Origin: a virus
DNA length: 31,152 nt
Strand: one strand, 5' to 3'
IMG/VR virus record: IMGVR_UViG_3300034418_000477
Coordinates: 1 to 31,152 of that record
The notes under the pieces were generated by a model, which searched no databases, was not told where the DNA came from, and saw only the letters and a list, made by a program, of their open reading frames with translations. Position numbers and translations under genes: made by a program. Below are positions 15,678-25,700 of the stretch, in pieces; position 1 is the stretch's first letter; each line of letters starts with the position of its first letter.

Positions 15678-17357
15678 ATGTGTGATTGCATTCAAATACA
15701 ACAAACGGTCAGGAAGTATGAAGTTACTTTTCAGATAGGGAGTGATGCTCAAAAAACGGTACAACTATTAAGTAGAGGTTCTTATCTTGGTTTTGATTGG
15801 TTTAGATTTTATTATTCTATAGGGTCTCCTTCTACTATCTGGTATGATTCTGGAGCTCAACAATGGAAGATAGAACAGGGATTAAATCCTGGTGATACTG
15901 GTGTCTACTTAGCTACTTTTGATGATTTAGTTGGAAACATCCCTTCTGGAAGTATTGGTGTTGGTGAATGGGAGAACGTTGTAGACTTTAATACACTAAC
16001 AACAAACTGGTATATTGAAGAGGTAATAATTAATAATGCAAATGCATTAGGAACATATAATAGCGAGAATTATTTTCAATGGGACTTACAAACTGTTGAT
16101 GACGAGTTATTTTCAGAAATAAATAAGGTTACTTACTATTTGTATTATGATCCAATTTTTGGTGGATGGTATATATCTACAGTGCTTGGAGATTCATCAA
16201 ATGCTATTGCTGAAGTTACTGGAGGCACTGGATGTCCTCCATATATAGGTACTCCTCCTTGGAATCATTCTCTTAGTGGTTATGTAGGCACAATAACGAA
16301 TGCATCAACAAGTTGTGTAGATTATCCAATAAATAATGCTACATGTAGCTGTATAAATGTTACTGCTACAAAGGCTGATAGTGCTATAAGAAACATAGAA
16401 ATACAGTCTACTGGTGTTAAAAATGGATATGGGTATTGGGAGGACTTAATAGATGGTAAACAAGCATATATATTTTATTCAAATGGTATTTGGCTTTTTG
16501 AAGTTGCTGGTAGCATTTCAGGATCTATAGAAACACAAGGTTGTCCTCTAGGAGACTTTGATATTATAGACAATAAATATATTTTAAAATTAAATGTATC
16601 TGAATGCGATGTAGAAGAAAAAACAATTACATATTCAGTAAACAGTGGTGGTTGGACTTCATTTTGGTCTTATAGACCAGACTGGATGGTTGAAATGAAT
16701 AACGTATTGTATAGCTTTAGTAATGGTAGTATGTGGAGGCATAATACAAATAATACTAGAAATAATTTTTATGGCATACAATATACATCAAAAGTAAAAA
16801 CTATATTTAATGACAGTCCGACTGAAAACAAGATGTTTGCTGCTCTTTCTTTAAATAGTAATTACTCCTGGTCGGCAGACATAGAGACCAATATACAGTT
16901 TGCTGATGTTCCGTATACATATTTTGTTGAGAAAGAAAATATATGGTATGCATATATAAGGAGACAAGATAATACTGTAGAGGTCAAGGCTTTATCCACA
17001 CAGGGTATAGGTCAGGTAGACAGTTTTGCTACTCCTACTGCTAACTCATGTGTACTCACATTTACTTTTGATATAGACACTACAGCTGTTAGTGTTGGAG
17101 ACAAGTTATATAAGAACAGTTCAGGCACTTTATTCTTCTTAGGTGACGTTACAGATATTACATCTACAACAATAACTATAGACACTACGTATGGAGCTAA
17201 TCCTACTGCTAGTGATTTTATTATATCTGCTAAAAATTCTCAGACAGAGAGTTATGGCGTTAGAGGTTTTTACATGACTATTGAACTTGAGAATGGCGAT
17301 ACAGAGGAAGTTGAATTATTCTCTATAGCGACAACGACATTCAAAAGTTTTCAGTAA
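15678..17357 (+). CDS. Tail stabilization/muzzle protein, C-terminal part, with N-terminal W/C-rich modules
   Basis: This 559-aa protein starts one base after the previous stop, in another frame. From about residue 312 it carries TITYSVNSGGWTSFWSY, WMVEMNNVLYSFSNGSMWRH, RNNFYGIQYTSKVKTIFND and near the end RGFYMTIELENGDTEEVELF. As I recall, these blocks form the C-terminal half of the single-chain crAss-like stabilization protein, just after its YDPHDNVYILAF block. The N-terminal 300 residues are different. They hold repeated W/Y/G-rich modules with CxC (Cys2/Cys4; Cys223/Cys225) and GCP motifs (about 185-187 and 288-290), resembling small receptor- or glycan-binding modules. So the tail protein is broken, with added modules on both sides of the break. 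The two chains presumably assemble together. Confidence 0.8.
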   Translation: MCDCIQIQQTVRKYEVTFQIGSDAQKTVQLLSRGSYLGFDWFRFYYSIGSPSTIWYDSGAQQWKIEQGLNPGDTGVYLATFDDLVGNIPSGSIGVGEWENVVDFNTLTTNWYIEEVIINNANALGTYNSENYFQWDLQTVDDELFSEINKVTYYLYYDPIFGGWYISTVLGDSSNAIAEVTGGTGCPPYIGTPPWNHSLSGYVGTITNASTSCVDYPINNATCSCINVTATKADSAIRNIEIQSTGVKNGYGYWEDLIDGKQAYIFYSNGIWLFEVAGSISGSIETQGCPLGDFDIIDNKYILKLNVSECDVEEKTITYSVNSGGWTSFWSYRPDWMVEMNNVLYSFSNGSMWRHNTNNTRNNFYGIQYTSKVKTIFNDSPTENKMFAALSLNSNYSWSADIETNIQFADVPYTYFVEKENIWYAYIRRQDNTVEVKALSTQGIGQVDSFATPTANSCVLTFTFDIDTTAVSVGDKLYKNSSGTLFFLGDVTDITSTTITIDTTYGANPTASDFIISAKNSQTESYGVRGFYMTIELENGDTEEVELFSIATTTFKSFQ

Positions 17358-17362
17358 ATTTG
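17355..17362 (+). promoter_or_regulatory. Bacteroidota-type -7 promoter element (TAAATTTG)
   Basis: TAAATTTG includes the TAA stop of the preceding gene and lies 16 bases before ATG 17379. It fits TAnnTTTG and the spacing seen at the other four sites. It would drive the internal-virion cassette of 231, 549 and 3450 aa. No -33 element is visible. Confidence 0.55.
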
Positions 17363-17378
17363 TGTAAAACCCATAATC

Positions 17379-18074
17379 ATGATTCCACAATTAGCATTAT
17401 ATGCTTTAGGTGCTGGACTACAAGGTGTTCAAGCTTTTCAAGCTCAAAAGAGAATGAAAAGTGCTGAACAAGCATCACAAAAAGCAATGAACGAATTAAA
17501 GCAAATCAAAGAAGTAAATCCCTATAAAGCAGTACAAGTTCCTACCATGGGTGCTCAATTACAGCAAGAAGCATTAGCCAGAGCAACAGCTGGAGGACTT
17601 CAAGCTGCTCAATCTGCTGGTGCTGAAGGCGTTATTGGAGGATTAGGAAATATAATGGGAGCATCTGCCGATGCTTCTAGAAAAATAGCTTCTGGTTTAG
17701 AACAGGCTGAGTATCAAAGAGATTTGGCTCAGGCTGGACAGGAAGCAGCTATAGGTCAGAGAGCAGCTGAAAGAGAATTTAAGATTGGAACTACAGAAGC
17801 AATGGGAGCACAACAAAGAAGAGCTGAACAAGCTGGATTAAGAGATGCTGCAATTACAGGAATAGGGGGAAGTCTTGCTGGTGCTGCTGGTCTTATGGGT
17901 GCATATCAAACTGAAAATCCATACGCTAGCTATAAACAAATGTTCTTTCCAGGGTCAGTGCAACCACCAGCTGGAATGCAACCATCAGCTGGAATGCAAA
18001 CTAACATGCAAGGTATGACACCTGAACAAATTGCAGCATTACAGCAATTTTCAAAAATGATGATGGGAAAATAA
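17379..18074 (+). CDS. Small internal virion (ejection) protein candidate
   Basis: This 231-aa protein is rich in Ala, Gly and Gln. The N-terminus (LALYALGAGLQGVQAFQAQK) is a short amphipathic or membrane-seeking helix. Long Ala/Gln/Glu coils follow (ALARATAGGLQAAQSAGAEG, then REFKIGTTEAMGAQQRRAEQ). A second Gly/Ala hydrophobic segment is GIGGSLAGAAGLMGAY, and the Met/Pro/Gln tail contains a repeated AGMQP(S) motif. This composition and size resemble the small ejection proteins of podoviruses, such as T7 gp14 and P22 gp7. It starts a three-gene cassette of increasing size that matches the T7 gp14-gp15-gp16 order. Function is inferred from composition and order; homology is not shown. Confidence 0.72.
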   Translation: MIPQLALYALGAGLQGVQAFQAQKRMKSAEQASQKAMNELKQIKEVNPYKAVQVPTMGAQLQQEALARATAGGLQAAQSAGAEGVIGGLGNIMGASADASRKIASGLEQAEYQRDLAQAGQEAAIGQRAAEREFKIGTTEAMGAQQRRAEQAGLRDAAITGIGGSLAGAAGLMGAYQTENPYASYKQMFFPGSVQPPAGMQPSAGMQTNMQGMTPEQIAALQQFSKMMMGK

Positions 18075-18086
18075 TCTTTTAAAATT

Positions 18087-19736
18087 ATGCCAACAGAAAA
18101 CAATTATTTCGGATACATACCATCAAACTCAAGAGTAGATTGGGGGAAAATGACAAGTGATATTGCTGATGAATTAACACAGGCTTATCAAGATAGAGAA
18201 CTAGCAAAACAACAGCTTGATGATATAAAAACAGTAAATGACGAATTGGTTTCATCTGCTGAAAAGTCGAAAACACAACAAATTAATGACTTGGTTTTTT
18301 CTGGGGCTGATGATGCTAGACAAAAAATGTTGCAATGGAATAAAGACCTTAAGGCTGGATTATTGTCTGCTAGAGACTATAAATCAAAAATGAATAAGGT
18401 AAAGGATGATTGGACTATTTTTGCTAACAACATGAAGCAGTTTGATACTAGAGTACAGGAAGCATTGAAAAGACAAGAAGTTGGTCCAGATGGAAAGGCT
18501 CCTGTTGGTTCTAAATTAGATGCAGCCATGAATGAGCATATAGCTGCATTAGGTGATTTAAGAGGAAAAAAAATAACTGTAGATAATCAAACAGGCAAAA
18601 TATATATAGGAAATGTAGATCCAGGGACAGGGATTCTTGATCCAAACTCACTTTTAGATGCATCATCGATAGGAAATGCTCAGAATCAATATGACAATAG
18701 ATTAGATTTAATAGCTGTAACTAAGCCTTATGTTGACCTTGTTGAAGCATGGAAGATACAAAATCCAAGTGGAACTATCACTGATGCTAAACAGAATCCT
18801 GAATTAAAAAATTCTATAGAAAACTTTACTTATGGTATACTAGGAAATAATAGGACTGCTACTAGTGTTTTATTAGATAATTCAGGTTTAGAATATGACA
18901 CATATTTTGACGATCAAGAGTATGATCAAAAGGTAATGGAAAAATTTCAAGACAAGATTAGAAGCATAGGAGAAACTCCTAAATATAGTTCTGATGAAAT
19001 AATTGAAATGGTATCTAAATATAAAAAGAGAAATAAAAATGCGACAGCAGAAGATCTTGAAAATTATAAAAACAAGTTATCAATGGAAGTTATAGGTGAA
19101 TTACCTATAGAGGATCAAGAGATGATAATGGATGAAATACGTTCAAAAATGATAAAAGTTTCTCTTGATGATAATGGCATATATCAACCAGAATTAACTA
19201 AAAATCAGATTGATGATGCTCAAGGAGTTATAGAAAGTTTGATATACACAGGTATACCAAGAACTGTAACACTACCAGCAAAACTTAAATCTAGTGGTAC
19301 AGGAGGAAAAGGAAAAGGTAAAAGTACTGAAGGAAGTACTGTTAATTATACCTTGTATGATAAGTCTAAAAAAGCTTATGATAAAATGCAGTCAGGAGAC
19401 ACCAACCCTATTAATTTAATGTTGGCAAATAAAGGATATAGAGTGGTAATAACAGCTCCAAGTCCTGATGATATGATACAAGGGAACTATGACAATAGCT
19501 ATGTTTTATATAAGGTTTCAACAGACCAATCTGGGATGGGTGAAGATAAAGTTGTAGGAAGAATATCAAGTCTTGAAGATCTAGCTCCATTCTTAGGTTT
19601 TGCTACAGGGACAGCATCTAAATCTTCTGAAGGTGAGACTGATTTTATAACTCAAAAGCAAGCATCTGAAGCAGATAAAGGCATAAAGTCTAGTGGCTTT
19701 GTATTTGGAAAAGATGGAATGAAGAAAAAGAACTAG
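18087..19736 (+). CDS. Medium internal virion (cargo) protein candidate
   Basis: This 549-aa protein is mostly helical and charged. It begins with NYFGYIPSNSRVDWGKMTSD, then a coiled helix (ELTQAYQDRELAKQQLDDIK) and LQWNKDLKAGLLSARDYKSK. The central part contains YNLDLIAVTKPYVDLVEAW-like helices, and a Gly/Lys/Ser linker (GTGGKGKGKSTEGS) lies near residue 410. No signal peptide or enzyme motif is seen. It sits second in the ejection cassette, 12 bases after the 231-aa gene. Its only separation from the giant gene is an amber codon (TAG 19734-19736) plus two codons, all in the same reading frame. I infer a packaged DNA-ejection or cargo protein, analogous in place to T7 gp15. Confidence 0.72.
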   Translation: MPTENNYFGYIPSNSRVDWGKMTSDIADELTQAYQDRELAKQQLDDIKTVNDELVSSAEKSKTQQINDLVFSGADDARQKMLQWNKDLKAGLLSARDYKSKMNKVKDDWTIFANNMKQFDTRVQEALKRQEVGPDGKAPVGSKLDAAMNEHIAALGDLRGKKITVDNQTGKIYIGNVDPGTGILDPNSLLDASSIGNAQNQYDNRLDLIAVTKPYVDLVEAWKIQNPSGTITDAKQNPELKNSIENFTYGILGNNRTATSVLLDNSGLEYDTYFDDQEYDQKVMEKFQDKIRSIGETPKYSSDEIIEMVSKYKKRNKNATAEDLENYKNKLSMEVIGELPIEDQEMIMDEIRSKMIKVSLDDNGIYQPELTKNQIDDAQGVIESLIYTGIPRTVTLPAKLKSSGTGGKGKGKSTEGSTVNYTLYDKSKKAYDKMQSGDTNPINLMLANKGYRVVITAPSPDDMIQGNYDNSYVLYKVSTDQSGMGEDKVVGRISSLEDLAPFLGFATGTASKSSEGETDFITQKQASEADKGIKSSGFVFGKDGMKKKN

Positions 19737-19742
19737 AATAAA

Positions 19743-22700
19743 ATGAACGAAAAGTTTTTACAACTATACAACTACCTGAACTCCAATGGAATGGTAGAGG
19801 GTATGTCAGCTCAAGATTTCTATAATTCATATTCAAGTGGAGATAATTTTAATCAACTGTATGGATATCTAAATTCAGAAGGAATGACTGACCTTTCTTC
19901 TAATGATTTTCAAAGTACTTATTTTGCAGATCAACAAGTTGAAGATCAACAAGTTGAAGATCAACAAGTTGAAGATCCTAGACAGGCTAAATGGAGACAA
20001 GTAACAGAGGAGGAGGTTGTCCCTGTAGATCAACTTTATTCACAATCAGATGAGTTTGATCCAACATTCAAAGCCGAAGATTTAGATCCTGTGCAGCTAA
20101 AAAAAGCACAAGAAAACTTAGAAAGATTATCAAAAGAAAAAATCATTCCAACTTCAGAAAAAATATGGGCTCAGTTTGATGAGACTTCTCTTGACATTGT
20201 AAGGCATGGTGATAAAATATATCAACTGGATAGCGACAATAATAGATGGAATGAGGTTGTTGTTACTGAAGATTGGGCTAAGGATCCTAGAAGATATTAT
20301 CTTGATGAACAGACAGGTGATTTCACTATAAGAGATTTAACTGGTTCATTAATTACACCTGTTGAAGATGATGAAGTTATTTCAAACTTAAATACAAAGT
20401 TCAACACAAACATCCCTCTAGCCACAAGAGATATGTTACCAACCATACCAGGAATAACTCCTTTTACAGATTTTATGGGTATTAAAATGCCTAGAGTAAA
20501 AAAGCCTACTGCTGAAGTAGAATTATATTCTGGATATGATGAGGACACAAAGGGGATGAAGTTCAGAAAAAATGAAACTAATAATGTATGGGAAAGTGTA
20601 GATGAAAAGGGCGTGGGTACACCTGTTTCTTTAGAGGTATCTAAAGAATTAAACAAAAGGCATGGTACTAACCTAGGTTCAGTACCTGAAGAACCTGTTG
20701 AATTTGGTGGAGAAGAAGATTTGAGATTATTACTAAATTTTGACAAGAATATAGATCCAAAGTCTGTAGAAGAATATAAAAAAGTATTAAAGGAAGCTAA
20801 TGGTAAACCAGTTGTTTTTGATTTCAGTCAAAATAAATATGTAGTAAAAGAAAAGCCTGAAAACAAATTAGAATCATATTCTGTTTTTGATTCAATAAGA
20901 CCAGAAGGCTTTAACTATCTAAAAGAGATTTTAAATCCAGTGTCTAATGCTTTTGAAAGAAAAAAATCAAATATAAAGCAATGGGAAGGTACTGTTAAAA
21001 ATTTCATATATAATAATAATATAGCTAGTCTTGAAGAGGAAGAGGCTATTAGATTATTAAGGCCACAATTTGAAAGATATGGTTTTATATTTGAAGAGAC
21101 AGATGCTGGAGATGGTATGATTGTATCTACATCAGATGGTTTAAGAACTCAATATATCAATTTAGATACTGATGATTATAGTCAAAACATAGCACTACAA
21201 GACTTCCTAATTGAAACTGCTGGACCACAAGCATATGGTATTGATAAAACAGTATTAGACGAAACTGGAGCTCCATTATCTTATGAATCTTTAATAAATA
21301 AGGTAGAGAAACAAATAAGTACTTTTAAAAAGCTTATTAATGGTTCTAGTACAAAAAGACCTATTAGAGATGAAAAAGGTGTTATAGTTGGATATGAAGA
21401 TACTAGAGAGCCAGTTGCTAAGGCTTATGGTGAGTATTTAAATTCAGAAGAATATAAAACATATCTACAAGCTAAAAAGACTGCCAAGCAATATGAAAGA
21501 GCTAAGATGCGGAATCTTTATGATGAAGTAAAAGCAGATCCTTCAGAAGGTAGTGCTGCCAGAAAAAAAGTTATGGCATTTTTAGATGATAAATACTTAT
21601 CTGAATTTAGAACAGACTATAACGTAGAGCTAAATGACTTAAGTCTTTTTGAAAAACATTTAATTTCTCAATATGAAGATTATAGCCAACAAGTAAAAGA
21701 ATTTGATTTAGCAAAAGGCAGTATGACTCCAGAGGAGGCATCTGTAAGAAATGAAGAATTAAATAAATTCAAAAAACATCTAGACACAAATAAAGATAAG
21801 TTCTTGGCAAGAAAAAGAACTATATCTGAAGATATTAAAAGACTTGAGTATCTAACAGGAAAGTATGTTGTCGATAAGTCTAAAATGGGTAACATAGGGT
21901 CAGGGCTATTGAATAGTTTTATGGATGGTGTATCTTCTGTTTATTCTACTTTACAACCTTGGGTTAGAGATAATGCAATGAGTGAAGGTAGAGTTAAGGC
22001 ATCATCTTTAACTAAAGAAGAGGAAAAAAGATATAGAGCTCAAGGATTAAAATCAGAAGATGAAATAGCAAACGCTATAGGACAAGAGATATATAAAGAG
22101 TTTAAAGAAAAAAATGCAAACGATCTAAAAATCAGTTTGGGAGATATGGGTGTATCTAAAGAATACATGCAGTCTGAAGATAGGGGTTTTGTTACAAAAG
22201 CATTGTTTGGAGTGGCTCAGTCTCTACCAGCAATGTTGACATCTGCCATGGGAACTCCAGCTAGTTTAACTGCCCTATCCGCTCAGGCTTTTAGTGCTAT
22301 TGAGGATGAGATGCTTAATGATCCTGACTTTAAAGGAGAGTCGTTAAGTGACATAGGCCTTATAGCTGTTCCTTATGCTATGGGAATGGGTGTCTTAGAA
22401 AAGATAGGTTTATCTACAGCCTTATCTAAAAACCCAGCTGCAAAATCTCTTATTTTAAAATCTATATCTAGCACTATTAAAAAGATAGGTGGAAGTGGAA
22501 GTAAGGATTTAATGGAGAAAGTTTTAGAAAAAGAAATAAAAAGTAATATAGCAAAATTTGGGCTTAGAGTCGCTGGTGGTTTTCTAGCGGAAGCTGAAAC
22601 TGGAGCAACACAATCGCTTGTTTTAGATATAGGATATAAAGAACTTATAAACCAAATAAAGGGCAACGATAGATTAGCTTCTGAACTTACTGGTGGTGAG

Positions 22701-25700
22701 TTGTTTGATACTCCTGACTCTGTTCAAGAAGGTATACTTCAAGTTGTTGAAGATGGTATAGCTGAGGGTATTGGGGGTATAGTTATGACTGGTGCTGCTA
22801 CTGCTAGTCAAGGATTAATAAATGGAAACATATCTTTGTATAACACTGAAGATGTAGAGTTTTTAAAATCAACTACTACCGATCATAATATAAGAAAAAG
22901 CTTAATAGCAAAGCTAAAAGCTGATATGCTTGGAGGTAGAATAACTAAGTCTGAAGCTCAAAAACAATTAGATGCTGTAGACAAAGTTTCAAATATATTT
23001 AAATCTGTTCCTGAAAATCTATCTGAAGATCAGCAGGTACAAGCTGTAAATTTAATTGTCGAGAAACAAAGATTAGAAAAACAAATAGAGGGCAAGGATG
23101 AATCGCTAGTTGCTGCTCAAAAACAAAGAATAAGCGATATTGATAATGAACTAAAAAAACTTAGCGAAGATGCCTTTCAAAAGCAAACAACAGGTGAAGT
23201 TCCTGTACAGCCAGAAGCCACAGTTGGCGAAGAAGTGGAGGGAAGAGAATCCCAAGCAGAACCTCAAGTCGTTACCGAAGAAGAAAACAAGATAAGCGTT
23301 TATCATGGAGGTGAAGTTTCTGACATTAATGTAGCCAGTAAAGAAAATCCATTATTTGTGTCGGAGGATGAATCTCAAGCTAATGAATACGCTAAAGGTA
23401 ATGAAGGTTCTGTTGCTGCATTTGATATAGATAACACAAAAGTTGCATCTGAGCAAGAAATTTATGATGTAATAAATAAATTAGGATTAGAGTCTAAAGA
23501 AGAAGGATGGGACATTAATGACTTAAGCGTATTTGAACTATTAGATAACAGGTTTGAGACATCTTTATCTGATGAAGGTATATCGTCTGTATTTTCTGAA
23601 TTAGAAAAAATGGGATATGGTGCGGCAAGATTTACTGACACGAACCTAAAAACTAATAAACAAGACATTCAAAATATTGTTGTGTTTAATCCAAACATAG
23701 CTACTGAGACTCAAGCACAGACAGAACCATCTACAAAGAATCAAATTACTGTTGAGAATGTAGATGAGATGAGAGCAAAGCAAAAAACATCTACAGGTCA
23801 AAAAGTCGTTACTGCTGCTAAGATGGTATTGAATTCGTTGCCTGGCGTTAAGATATATGTACACGAGACAACATCAGATTATGAAGGTGGAATAAAACAA
23901 AAGTCTGACGAAGGAGATAGGGGTGCATTTATACCAGGGACAAATGAGATACACATCAACCTAGAGAACGGTGGAGACCTTGTTACATTGTTTCACGAGG
24001 CAATGCATAGTGCTCTTCAGTCAAAGGGAATGGAGACAGGTGCTATACTTGACATGGCTAAAGGACTTCAATCAATAGTATCAGATAAAGATTTAAAGGC
24101 TAGACTATCTGACTTTATATCTCAATATGATGAAAATGAACGAGCGGAAGAATATCTGGCTGAACTAGGGGCTATCATGTCGGAAGCAAAGCAAGAACTT
24201 ACTACCACTAAATTTCAGAGATTCAAGGCTTTGATTGGTAGAATCTTTAAGAAGCTAGGACTTCCTACCAGATTGGTTCCATTTGCTAATGCTATGAATG
24301 CCGTTGATGCTGCTTCATTTATGAACAACCTGACTAGACAACTAAGAACTGGAGAGCAGGTTGTTAGTGAGGGAGAGGCAATAAATGTAAACACAGAAGA
24401 TCTATCTATAAAGAAACGAAAGGTAGGATCTTTTGAAGTATCTTATTTTGAAGATGAATCCAGATTCTTTGATTTAGTGAAACAAGGATTAGTAGAAAGC
24501 AACTATGATATAGCAAAAATTGCTGGGCAAGTTGTTGCAGTGCACCAGCCAGACAATATGTTTGTTGGTAATTTAAATTATAAAGGAGAGAATATATTTA
24601 GAGGTAATGGTGGTGTTTTTTACACTACTGATACTGGAAATGTATGGGCTTCTGGTAAAGAAAGTTCCGCTAAACAACTAAGCAATTTAATAAACAGATC
24701 TTTAAAGGAATCTACTGATGGTGTTGGTAGACTTGTGTTGGTTAGAGGTGTAGATTCAAAAATGATATCTTCAGTAGAAGGTGTAAAAGCATCTATGTCT
24801 ATAATTGAATTGATGGTTGATAAAGGACTTATTAGTAGGTCTGATTTTAGATCTTCTTTAATAAGAGCAGGAAAGAATTTTAATATAGATTTTTCAGGTA
24901 AAAATTCTGCTGCCGCTATACATAAAGACATCAAGGATAAGTTCATGGATGTTAAAAATTCAACTTTTGAAAGAAGAGGTGATTTCTTTGATCAAGTAAT
25001 AGATGATTTAGGTAAAACATCAAAAAGTGTTAAAGAAAACATTAAAGGTATAAGAGAGTTTTTAGGCAGTGAGAGAAAAATATCTTTTAGTGTACAAGGT
25101 GTAAGAGATTCTATAGGTAATATATTGACTGAAAGACTTCTTTTAGGATTGCCTAAAAGCCATGTGTATGCTGTTATTGAAGTTACTAAACCAGTTACTT
25201 ATGAAGAAAGAAAAGGTCATGATAGCTATCCTTGGATTTTAAAATCTGAGTCAAAACCTAAACTAAAATTATTATCTGAAAGACCAAATGCAGTAAAAGG
25301 AAATGTGTTTGAAATGATAGATGGATCAGCTCCTACTTATGGTAAGCTAGGTTTATCTAATATAGGAATGGGAATAGCCAGGGTTACCCCACAACAACAA
25401 CCTGAAAAACTGAAGAAGCAGAAGGCACCATCAATCAAAAGACAGAAAGGGGAGAAATTAACAGAGCCTGTTGCTGGAAATAAATTATTCAATGAGCCTT
25501 TAAAAGAGGCAGAAGATATAGCCAAGACTTATATGAAGTCTGCTGGAATGGAATATATTCCAGTAGAAAAAATAAAAAAACTAGATAAAAATCTTTCTAA
25601 AAGAATAGCTACAGCTTACGATCAAATGGAAAATAATCCTAACGATCCAAAAGTTAAAGCTGCTTATGATGCTTTGATGAAAGAAACAATAGCTCAATAT

